Under the pieces are notes generated by a model. That model saw only the letters and a list, made by a program, of their open reading frames with translations. It was not told the DNA's origin and searched no databases. A stretch of DNA of 5,607 bases from the NCBI GenBank assembly GCA_021782675.1, contig JAJXUS010000165.1, positions 1-5,607 of the forward strand, read 5' to 3'. This DNA is from Acidobacteriota bacterium (GTDB lineage: Bacteria > Acidobacteriota > Terriglobia > Terriglobales > Acidobacteriaceae). Positions 1 to 5,607 of this stretch are shown here, in pieces. Within the stretch, counting starts at the first letter, position 1. Every line of letters begins with the position of its first letter. The position numbers and the translations under genes are program-made.

Positions 1-1
1 A

Positions 2-3000
2 CTGGCGGGCGAGCCGATTGCCCGCGCACACCATGGATCGCTCGCCGCAGCCCAGCGGTCCGTGATCGAGGAGCAACTGAAGGCCGGGCAGATCAAGGCG
101 CTCTGCGCGACCTCTACCCTGGAACTTGGGATCGACATGGGCGCCGTAGACCTGGTGATCCAGATCGAGGCGCCGCCGTCGGTGGCGAGCGGGATGCAGC
201 GGATCGGCCGGGCGGGGCACTCGGTGGACGCGGTGAGCGAGGGCGTCCTGTTCCCCAAGTACCGTGCCGATCTGGTGGCGTGCGCGGCCGTAACCAGAGC
301 GATGCATGAGGGGCACATCGAGTCGACGCGCTACCCGCGCAACGCCCTGGACGTACTGGCACAGCAGCTGGTGGCCATTGTGGCCCATCCGCCGGGCGCG
401 GTGACGCCGAGGCCGCCCGCCAAAGTGAAGGGCACCTCGCCACGCAGGGACGTGGTTGCGGAGGACCGGCCGGAAGTCTCTGTGGATTTTCTCTACGATA
501 TGGTGCGCCGGGCGGCGCCGTTCGCCGGCCTGAGCCGGGCGAGTTTCGACGGGCTGCTGGACCTGTTGAGCGGGCGCTACCCTTCAGACGAGTTTGCCGA
601 GCTGCGTCCGCGGCTAACCTGGGATCGCATCCGGAACGTGGTGACGGCGCGGGACGGGGCCGCGCGGCTGGCCATCCTGAACGCGGGGACGATTCCGGAC
701 CGGGGACTTTATGGCGTCTTTCTGGCCCACACGGAAGGCAAATCCGTGCGCGTGGGCGAGCTGGACGAGGAGATGGTCTTCGAATCTCATCCCAACGAGA
801 CATTCATTTTGGGCGCCTCGACCTGGCGAATTGAGGACATTACGCATGACCGTGTGCTGGTGGTACCGGCACCCGGTGAGCCGGGCAAGATGCCGTTCTG
901 GAAGGGTGACGGGCCGGGGCGTCCGCTGGAGTTTGGGCGGCGGATCGGCGCGATGGTGCGGGAGCTGCGGGCCTTGCCGAAGCCGGCAGCTTTGACCCGG
1001 CTTGTGACGGAGCACGACCTGGATCCCGGTGCGGCGGAGAATCTGCTGCAGTTTCTGGCCGACCAGGAGGCTGCAACCGGGCAGATTCCCGACGACCGGA
1101 CGATTGTGGTGGAGCGGGTACGCGACGAGCTGGGCGACTGGCGGGTCTGCGTGTTGACGCCATTTGGCAGCCGGATCCATATTCCGTGGGCGATGGCGGT
1201 GAGCGCGCGGATTCGCGCAGCGGGCGGGGCGGAGGTGGAGACGCTGTGGGGCGACGACGGTTTTGTGCTCCGCTTTGCTGACACCGAGGAACCACCCGAC
1301 GCAGACTGGATCCTTGTGGAGTCTGCGGAGGCCATGCAGCTTGTGCTGCGGCAGCTTGGCTCGACAGCATTGTTTGCAGGACGCTTTCGCGAGGCAGCCG
1401 GGCGAGCGCTGCTGCTGCCGAGGCGGCGGGCGGATCAGCGGTCTCCGTTGTGGCAGCTTCGCAAGCGCTCGTATGACCTGCTCAGTGTGGCTTCGCGCTA
1501 TCCGTCGTTTCCGTTGCTGCTGGAGGCGTATCGCGAGTGCCTGCGCGATGTGTTTGACATGCCCGCGCTGATTGAAACCCTTCGCGCTATTGAGCAGCGG
1601 CGGCTTCGCGTGCATGTGGTCGAGACGCGGAAACCGTCGCCTTTTGCTTCGTCGCTGCTCTTCAGCTATGTGGCGAATTTTCTCTATGACGGCGATGCGC
1701 CGCTGGCGGAGCGCCGCGCGCAAGCCCTCACCATCGATCAGGACCAGCTGCGTGAGCTGCTGGGAGAAGCCGACCTGCGCGAACTGCTTGACGCGGATGC
1801 CATCGCAGAGGTGGAAGAGGCTGCCCAGTGCCTGGCCGAGTCGCATCGAGCGCGGACTCCGGATGGCATTCACGATATCTGCCTGCGGCTCGGTGACTTG
1901 ACCCGGGAAGAGCTGACGCGGAGGATGGCTGCGCCGGATCTCCTCCAGCATGTGGACCGGCTTATCCGCTCACGTCGTTTGCTGGAGCTGCGCATTGCGG
2001 GGGAGCGGCGCGTGATTGCCGCCGAGGACGCGGCACGCTATCGCGATGGGTTGGGGATTCCGCTGCCGCCCGGTCTGCCCGCCGCACTGCTGGAGCCGGT
2101 GGCGCAGCCTGTGCTGGAGCTTGTGCGCCGCTATGCACGGACGCATGGGCCATTCACTCTGCGGGAGGCGGCCGCGCGCTTTGCGCTGGATGAGGACGCG
2201 ACGGAGAGATTTCTGCACCTGTTGGCGCATGAGGGACGTGTTCTGGAGGGGGGATTTCGGCCCGGCGGGCTGCATCGCGAGTGGTGCGATGCGGAGATTC
2301 TGCGCCAGATTCGGCGCAAATCCCTAGCCAGGCTGCGGCGCGAAGTCGAGCCGGTGGAACAGCACACGCTGGCGCGGTTCCAAACGCACTGGCAAGGCGT
2401 GCTCACGCCGCGGCGCACCGGGCATGCCCATCATCTGGATGCGCTGCTGGATGCGATTGAGAACCTGCAGGGTGCTCCGCTGCCGGCATCGCTGCTGGAG
2501 TCTTCGATTCTACCCGCCCGTGTGGCGGACTACGAAGCGTCGGGACTCGACACCCTGATTGCGGCGGGAGAGGCAGCTTGGGCTGGCGTGGAACCACTGG
2601 GCGAGCACGATGGCCGCATAGCGCTTTTCCTTGCAGACAAGTTGCCGCTGCTGGCACAACAAAGAGTACAGGCGGAGCCACTGACAGAACGCGAAGAGAA
2701 GCTGCTGGCAATGCTGGAGTCGGGTGGCGCCAACTTTTTTGAGCCGCTGCACCAGGCCGTGGGCGGCGGGTATCCCGGCGAGTCGATCGATGCGTTGTGG
2801 ACCCTGGTCTGGCGCGGGCTGGTAACCAACGATTCCCTCCACGCTTTGCGGGCCTACATTGCGCGGCCTGAGAACGCGCGTGCGCCGCGACGCTTGCAGA
2901 CTGGCTCGGTCTTTCGTTCGCGGCGTACCACGCCCCCGAATGCGCAGGGTCGATGGTCGGCGCTGCCCCGCCGCGCGCAGGATGGCAGCGCGACGATGCC

Positions 3001-3715
3001 CTCGGCGACCGAGGCTGCTCATGCGCTGGCCTTGCAATTGCTGAATCGCTACGGCGTGCTGACGCGCGAGGCGGTTGCAGCGGAGAACGTGCCGGGCGGA
3101 TTCAGCGCCGTATACAACGTGCTGAAGGCACTGGAAGAGAGCGGGCGCATCCGGCGCGGCTATTTTGTGGCGGGGTTGGGTGCGGCACAGTTTGCCTTGC
3201 CCGCGGCAGTGGACCTGCTACGCCAGTTACGTTCGGAGCCTGCGGAAGAGAAGCCGGAGTTCGTCCAGCTGTCGGCGGCAGATCCTGCCAATCCTTATGG
3301 ATCAGTCCTGCGCTGGCCAGACCTTCCCTTAATGGAGGACGATGCGGAGACAGCGCCGCGCATGCTGACACGCGCGGCGTATGCGGAGGTGATCCTGCGC
3401 AACGGCGAACTGGTTGCGTGGATGCGCCGGGGTAATCCAAACCTGCTTGTATTTTTGCCGCCCGAGGAGCCGGAGCGCTCACAGGTTGCCGCCGGTCTCG
3501 CGCACTTTCTGTGTGCATGCGGCCAGCAGCGCATGGTCCGCAGCGGACGTCAGGGCATGCTGATTACGACGATCAATGGGCAGCCCGCGGCGGCGCATCC
3601 CATGGCCCGATTCCTTATGGATGCAGGCTTTTATGCCGGCCCGCTCGGCATGAACCTGCGCCGCATTCCACTTGCCATGGTGCATCATGAAACGCTGCCG
3701 GAGGAGTTGCAGTAA
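2..3715 (+). CDS. lhr: Lhr-type ATP-dependent DNA repair helicase, 5'-truncated by the window edge
   Basis: This is the C-terminal 1,237 residues of a large superfamily 2 helicase. Lhr proteins translocate 3'-5' on single-stranded DNA and unwind RNA:DNA and DNA:DNA duplexes in DNA repair. The reading frame is open from base 2, and the residues before the GTG at 62 already match the family (ARAHHGS motif, residues 7-13), so that GTG is not the true start. About 270 residues, carrying the Walker A and DEAH motifs, should lie upstream. Visible motifs are motif V (ATSTLELGIDMG, residues 36-47) and the arginine-finger motif VI (QRIGRAGH, 66-73). The Lhr beta-barrel signature follows (RGLYGVFL near 233, VGELDEE near 251, TWRIEDITHDRVLV near 274, FWKGD near 300), then a helical domain containing FLYDGDAPLAERRAQAL. 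The remaining ~640 residues are the long-form Lhr C-terminal domain of winged-helix repeats. In E. coli Lhr this C-terminal domain is reported to have uracil-DNA glycosylase activity; whether that holds here is unknown. It is followed by an overlapping nei gene. Confidence 0.95.
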   Translation: MAGEPIARAHHGSLAAAQRSVIEEQLKAGQIKALCATSTLELGIDMGAVDLVIQIEAPPSVASGMQRIGRAGHSVDAVSEGVLFPKYRADLVACAAVTRAMHEGHIESTRYPRNALDVLAQQLVAIVAHPPGAVTPRPPAKVKGTSPRRDVVAEDRPEVSVDFLYDMVRRAAPFAGLSRASFDGLLDLLSGRYPSDEFAELRPRLTWDRIRNVVTARDGAARLAILNAGTIPDRGLYGVFLAHTEGKSVRVGELDEEMVFESHPNETFILGASTWRIEDITHDRVLVVPAPGEPGKMPFWKGDGPGRPLEFGRRIGAMVRELRALPKPAALTRLVTEHDLDPGAAENLLQFLADQEAATGQIPDDRTIVVERVRDELGDWRVCVLTPFGSRIHIPWAMAVSARIRAAGGAEVETLWGDDGFVLRFADTEEPPDADWILVESAEAMQLVLRQLGSTALFAGRFREAAGRALLLPRRRADQRSPLWQLRKRSYDLLSVASRYPSFPLLLEAYRECLRDVFDMPALIETLRAIEQRRLRVHVVETRKPSPFASSLLFSYVANFLYDGDAPLAERRAQALTIDQDQLRELLGEADLRELLDADAIAEVEEAAQCLAESHRARTPDGIHDICLRLGDLTREELTRRMAAPDLLQHVDRLIRSRRLLELRIAGERRVIAAEDAARYRDGLGIPLPPGLPAALLEPVAQPVLELVRRYARTHGPFTLREAAARFALDEDATERFLHLLAHEGRVLEGGFRPGGLHREWCDAEILRQIRRKSLARLRREVEPVEQHTLARFQTHWQGVLTPRRTGHAHHLDALLDAIENLQGAPLPASLLESSILPARVADYEASGLDTLIAAGEAAWAGVEPLGEHDGRIALFLADKLPLLAQQRVQAEPLTEREEKLLAMLESGGANFFEPLHQAVGGGYPGESIDALWTLVWRGLVTNDSLHALRAYIARPENARAPRRLQTGSVFRSRRTTPPNAQGRWSALPRRAQDGSATMPSATEAAHALALQLLNRYGVLTREAVAAENVPGGFSAVYNVLKALEESGRIRRGYFVAGLGAAQFALPAAVDLLRQLRSEPAEEKPEFVQLSAADPANPYGSVLRWPDLPLMEDDAETAPRMLTRAAYAEVILRNGELVAWMRRGNPNLLVFLPPEEPERSQVAAGLAHFLCACGQQRMVRSGRQGMLITTINGQPAAAHPMARFLMDAGFYAGPLGMNLRRIPLAMVHHETLPEELQ
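3700..3706 (+). promoter_or_regulatory. Strong ribosome binding site for nei, inside lhr
   Basis: GGAGGAG lies inside the last codons of lhr (encoding Pro-Glu-Glu) and is eight bases upstream of the nei ATG. It is a near-perfect Shine-Dalgarno match, fixes the nei start, and supports translational coupling through the TAATG stop-start overlap at 3713-3717. Confidence 0.8.
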
Positions 3716-4554
3716 TGCCCGAGGGCGATACGATCTTTCGCACCGCCCGTGCCTTGGGACGCGCATTGGCAGGCAAGGCCATCATCGGCTTTGAGTCCAC
3801 ATATCCGCTGCTCACGCGCTTCCATGACGACACGCCACTCACAACCCAGTGCGTGGAAAGCGTAGAGTCAAGGGGCAAGTGGCTTTTGATGCATTTTTCC
3901 GGAGGGGCCACGCTGGCCACGCACATGCTGATGAAGGGGAGCTGGCATATTTATCGTCATGGGGAGCGATGGCAGCAGCCGCGCGCCAACATGCGGATTC
4001 TCATAAAGACCGCGGAGTTTGTTGCGGTGGGCTTTCGTGTACCGGTGGTCCAGATCCACACCGCTCGCTCGCTGGCACAGGACCGCCGGATTCCATCTTC
4101 CGCGCTCGATGTACTCAGTCCAGACTTTGATGCGCAGGCGAGCTTACACCGCGTGATGGCGCACGCGCAGGAGGAAGTCGCCGATGTGCTGCTTCACCAG
4201 GAGGTACTCGCGGGCGTAGGAAATGTCTTCAAGTCTGAGGTCTGCTTCGTCTGCGGCATCCATCCATTCAGCAGGGTCTCCGCGCTGTATGAGAAACAAA
4301 TTGGATCGCTGATCGCCGCTGCGCAAAAGCTCATCCGAGCCAACTTGGTTGAGGACTCAAAAGACAGCATTGTGACCTTTCGCGGTCTGCATCGCCGCAC
4401 CACGCACGACTCCGATCCGGCTGCGAGCCTTTGGGTCTATGGTCGCTACGGTGAACCCTGCCGCCGCTGCGGCGAGCGCATCGAGCGCCGCCTGCAAGGC
4501 CCGGACGCGCGCGTCACCTTCTGGTGCCCGCGATGCCAGCCGATGCCGAGGTGA
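3715..4554 (+). CDS. nei: Nei2-type DNA glycosylase / AP lyase (endonuclease VIII, Fpg/Nei family)
   Basis: This is a complete 279-residue bifunctional DNA glycosylase that should excise oxidised bases and cut the resulting abasic site by beta/delta elimination. The start is certain: the family needs Pro2 as the Schiff-base nucleophile and Glu3 as catalytic acid, and the protein opens MPEGDTIFRTAR. MPEGDT is the Nei form; Fpg opens MPELPE. Lys55 in the ESRGKWLL segment matches the conserved catalytic-domain lysine. The H2TH helical DNA-binding region is around residues 150-210, with the GVGNVFKSE turn at 167-175. The C-terminal zinc finger is intact (Cys249, Cys252, Cys271, Cys274), with Arg266 in its loop. 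From memory, the LWVYGR, CRRCG and FWCPRC stretches closely resemble mycobacterial Nei2 (Rv3297), which is likewise adjacent to lhr (Rv3296). The ATG overlaps the lhr TAA by one base, so the two genes are almost certainly co-transcribed and translationally coupled. Codon use matches lhr. Confidence 0.95.
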   Translation: MPEGDTIFRTARALGRALAGKAIIGFESTYPLLTRFHDDTPLTTQCVESVESRGKWLLMHFSGGATLATHMLMKGSWHIYRHGERWQQPRANMRILIKTAEFVAVGFRVPVVQIHTARSLAQDRRIPSSALDVLSPDFDAQASLHRVMAHAQEEVADVLLHQEVLAGVGNVFKSEVCFVCGIHPFSRVSALYEKQIGSLIAAAQKLIRANLVEDSKDSIVTFRGLHRRTTHDSDPAASLWVYGRYGEPCRRCGERIERRLQGPDARVTFWCPRCQPMPR

Positions 4555-4749
4555 GTCCGGAGTGGGAACGGGATTGCAGGCGAGGATGTCTTCCGTCTTG
4601 TCCTTCATCCGCGCCTGATGGGGGGTCTGTGTCTGCCCGATGACCCCATGGACGTGGCCAGGGCACAAGGAGCGCTGCATACATTCCTCTGCACAGGCGT
4701 GACAGCACCGTCCTGAGCGAGGGCCGGACTGGCCCTGGTCCGGGCGCTG
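4555..4749. other. Gene-free stretch between nei and the tRNA terminator, with hairpins
   Basis: No convincing coding sequence is visible on either strand. Two inverted repeats stand out. GGGGTC at 4622-4627 pairs with GACCCC at 4642-4647 across a 14-base loop. CCGGAC at 4724-4729 pairs with GTCCGG at 4738-4743 across 8 bases; an alternative GGGCC/GGCCC pairing (4721-4725 with 4731-4735) competes with it. Neither is followed by a T-run on the + strand, so they are not clear intrinsic terminators for the lhr-nei operon, although the second could slow or protect its 3' end. No terminator with a U-tract was found for that operon here. Confidence 0.5.
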
Positions 4750-4778
4750 AAAAACATTCCAGGACGGTTCCATCCTGG
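4750..4778 (-). terminator. Intrinsic terminator of the tRNA-Leu gene
   Basis: Read on the - strand, CCAGGA and TCCTGG form a perfect 6-bp stem around an 8-base loop (4759-4764 with 4773-4778). It is followed by AATG and then TTTTT (4754-4750). It begins 20 bases past the tRNA CCA end and has the form of a Rho-independent terminator. The T-run is on the - strand only, so it serves the tRNA rather than the convergent lhr-nei operon. Confidence 0.75.
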
Positions 4779-4779
4779 C

Positions 4780-4794
4780 CCGCTTAGAAAGCGG
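4780..4794 (-). other. Compact hairpin in the tRNA 3' trailer
   Basis: CCGCTT, a three-base loop TCT, and AAGCGG form a perfect 6-bp stem three bases after the tRNA CCA, directly before the terminator hairpin. It has no T-run of its own. A plausible role is a 3'-trailer structure guiding endonucleolytic tRNA 3' processing, but it could simply be part of a tandem terminator. Confidence 0.55.
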
Positions 4795-4797
4795 CTG

Positions 4798-5096
4798 TGG
4801 TGCGGGCGGAGGGAATTGAACCCTCACGGCCTTGCGGCCTGCGGATTTTCATACCACTTCGGCTTTCGCCGCCCCGCCAACGGCAGGTTCGTGGTCTGGA
4901 CTATACCTTCACCATTCCCCACACGAGGTTTAGGTGCTGCCCGTCTAGTCTCTACACCTTCCCGGAAGCACTTCCAGGATTGGCTCGGGATTGCCATTTC
5001 AGGTTTCCCCGACTTTGAGCAGTTCTACGCCGTCGGTTTCCCGATGGGCACTCAAGTTGCTTAAGTCCGCTGCGTCTGCCATTTCGCCACGCCCGC
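4798..5096 (-). tRNA. trnL-UAA: tRNA-Leu(UAA), interrupted in the anticodon loop by a group I intron
   Basis: Exon 1 is 5096-5063 (34 nt) and exon 2 is 4849-4798 (52 nt), giving an 86-nt mature tRNA with encoded CCA. The acceptor strands GCGGGCG and CGCCCGC pair over all 7 bp, with discriminator A at 4801. The D arm starts TGGCGAAATGGCAGACGC. The anticodon stem GCGGA (5070-5066) pairs with TCCGC (4845-4841) only after the intron is removed. The rejoined loop is C-U-U-A-A-A-A, giving anticodon UAA. The long class II variable arm has a GGCC-GCAA-GGCC hairpin, as expected for leucine tRNAs. The T arm is GAGGG-TTCAATT-CCCTC. The intron lies between U34 and A35. The tRNA reads UUA (and by wobble UUG) leucine codons. 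The gene is convergent with lhr-nei and carries its own promoter and terminator. Confidence 0.95.
4850..5062 (-). ncRNA. Group I intron (IC3-like) in tRNA-Leu(UAA), 213 nt, ORF-less
   Basis: This is a self-splicing-type ribozyme intron that would remove itself from pre-tRNA-Leu using exogenous guanosine. Visible helices on the - strand: P1, exon ACUU (5066-5063) with guide GAGU (5053-5050), placing the conserved U-G wobble at the 5' splice site. P2, TCGG-GAAA-CCGA (5044-5033). P3, CTGCTC (5022-5017) with GGGCAG (4942-4937). P4, TCGGG (5012-5008) with CCCGA (4989-4985). P7, GACTA (4950-4946) with TAGTC (4903-4899). P8, CCTC-GTGT-GGGG inside 4936-4910. P9, ACCAC (4895-4891) with GTGGT (4857-4853), enclosing two hairpins, one with a GAAA loop. 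The intron ends in G (4850), the expected omega-G. The conserved strings CCCGAGCCAATCC, GTAGAGACTAGACGGG and AAGGTATAGTCC match the Q, R and S elements of the family. No homing endonuclease is encoded. The insertion site is that of the cyanobacterial/plastid trnL intron. Splicing itself is inferred. Confidence 0.93.
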
Positions 5097-5116
5097 GGGA
5101 AATTCGCCACTGCCCC

Positions 5117-5122
5117 ATCATA
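5117..5122 (-). promoter_or_regulatory. Candidate -10 box of the tRNA-Leu promoter
   Basis: TATGAT on the - strand differs from the TATAAT consensus by one base and lies 20 bases before the tRNA 5' end, which would leave a leader of roughly 13 nt. It is followed by a GC-rich discriminator (GGGGCAGTGGC), as is common at stringently controlled stable-RNA promoters. No good -35 match is seen at 16-18 bases upstream, so this call rests on the -10 alone. Confidence 0.5.
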
Positions 5123-5134
5123 AAGCAAGCCGCG

Positions 5135-5493
5135 ATGCGTTTCCCTGACGCGCCGTCCGAGCATTCCGTCTTACCCTGCGCGCGTTACGGCCTCGATGGG
5201 GAACAAGGTCATCGCCATGGTGCCGTAGCGGTCTGGGACCTTGATCCAACCAACCCTATGGGACGGAAAAAGTACGCTTGGACCGCCTGTCGCAAGATTG
5301 CCGGCGTCAAGTGCGTCTCCACGGTCTTCGTCCCACAGTGATTTCGGAATTGGCAGCAGCAGGCTTTCCGGACTCCTCTCTGAACGCGATCGCCGGACGG
5401 ATGCCGGCCAAGATGACGGAGCGTTATTCGCACACGCGCATCGAGGCCAAGCGCGACGTCATGGATGAAATCCCGCGAAAGAGGCAGCGGTAG
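5135..5493 (+). pseudogene. Frameshifted C-terminal remnant of a tyrosine-recombinase (phage-type) integrase
   Basis: Two adjacent reading frames together resemble the catalytic C-terminus of a tyrosine site-specific recombinase. Frame A (about 5135-5314) gives FPDAPSEHSVLP, WDLDPTNPMG and AWTACRKIAGVKC, as in the segment before box II. Frame B (5314-5493) gives RLHGLRPTVISELAAAGFPD, IAGRMPAKMTERYSH and RIEAKRDVMDEIP, the box II to nucleophile segment. Loss of one C near 5314 (ancestral TGC-CGT read as TGCGT) accounts for the switch; frame A runs into TGA at 5339. The HxLR His and Arg remain, but the expected HDLRHT reads HGLRPT, the usual AGH is AGR, and the nucleophile Tyr survives (codon 5425-5427). 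The N-terminal and first-arginine regions are missing. The remnant is therefore both truncated and decayed and should be inactive. Its left limit is soft: similarity fades between 5120 and 5150. The family assignment is by eye. Confidence 0.8.
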
Positions 5494-5553
5494 TCTCGCT
5501 TATCGCCTCTTGGGCCGCGAGGGTCCCTGCAAAATCTCCCATTACCGCCCCCC

Positions 5554-5587
5554 AAAAACAAAAATGGGCTGCCGCAAATGGCAACCC
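5554..5587 (-). terminator. Rho-independent terminator, probably bidirectional
   Basis: On the - strand, GGGTTGCC (5587-5580) and GGCAGCCC (5573-5566) form an 8-bp stem with one G-U pair and a 6-base loop. The stem is followed by A, TTTTT, G and TTTTT (5565-5554). This should end a - strand gene lying to the right of the window. On the + strand the same stem (one C-A mismatch) is followed by TTTTCCTTT at 5588-5596, so it could also stop transcription coming from the integrase remnant. Confidence 0.7.
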
Positions 5588-5607
5588 TTTTCCTTTCAGT
5601 GGTAGGC

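Noticed and set aside
62..64. GTG as the start of the helicase gene
   Set aside because: The frame is open upstream to base 2 and encodes conserved family residues (ARAHHGS) there. The gene simply enters from outside the window.
614..1951. 445-residue open frame on the - strand opposite lhr
   Set aside because: It is a shadow of the GC-rich lhr coding strand, which carries clear helicase motifs; the antisense product has no recognisable family.
4622..4647. GGGGTC/GACCCC inverted repeat as the nei terminator
   Set aside because: The loop is 14 bases and there is no T-run after it on the + strand, so it is too weak to call.
4357..4827. 156-residue open frame on the - strand, starting MRVQFPPPAPQ
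   Set aside because: Its start lies in the tRNA 3' exon and its end is antisense to nei. Such peptides are a typical artefact of translating tRNA ends.
4797..5064. Open reading frames on the + strand across the tRNA/intron (73 and 82 residues)
   Set aside because: They are antisense to the tRNA exons and intron; the composition is set by RNA structure, and no protein family is recognisable.
5097..5607. A second copy of the tRNA-Leu 3' end as an attachment site for the integrase
   Set aside because: I looked for a repeat of the T arm/acceptor sequence in the right flank and saw none; any such site would be outside the window.
1..5607. CRISPR array, toxin-antitoxin pair or other defence cassette
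   Set aside because: No regularly spaced repeats and no small paired genes of that kind are visible; the window is filled by lhr, nei, the split tRNA and the integrase remnant.

Overview
The window looks like chromosomal DNA of a GC-rich bacterium. The protein character (long Lhr helicase joined to a Nei2-type glycosylase) and the style of a decayed integrase suggest an Acidobacteriota member of the Terriglobia type. That placement is an inference from recollected protein similarity, not a search result.

Layout. (1) Bases 2-3715, + strand: the C-terminal 1,237 residues of a large Lhr-type DNA repair helicase, whose 5' part lies outside the window. (2) Bases 3715-4554, + strand: a complete 279-residue Nei2/endonuclease VIII-type DNA glycosylase, overlapping the lhr stop codon by one base. 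Together they form a DNA repair operon. (3) Bases 4555-4797: a gene-free stretch with several hairpins, including an intrinsic terminator that faces the tRNA gene. (4) Bases 4798-5096, - strand: a tRNA-Leu(UAA) gene split in its anticodon loop by a 213-nt group I intron (4850-5062). The intron sits at the same U|AA site as the well-known cyanobacterial and plastid trnL intron. Its core helices P1-P4, P7, P8 and P9 can be paired by eye. (5) Bases about 5135-5493, + strand: the C-terminal remnant of a tyrosine-recombinase integrase, broken by a one-base frameshift and by loss of conserved histidines, lying directly against the tRNA promoter. (6) Bases 5554-5587: a strong terminator hairpin, probably bidirectional.

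How it works together: Lhr and Nei2 are co-translated and likely serve one base-damage/crosslink repair pathway. The tRNA-Leu gene is a separate convergent unit, with its own -10 element upstream and tandem hairpins downstream. The integrase remnant is evidence of a past mobile element at this tRNA locus. The most notable item is the self-splicing-type intron in tRNA-Leu(UAA) in an apparently non-cyanobacterial genome.
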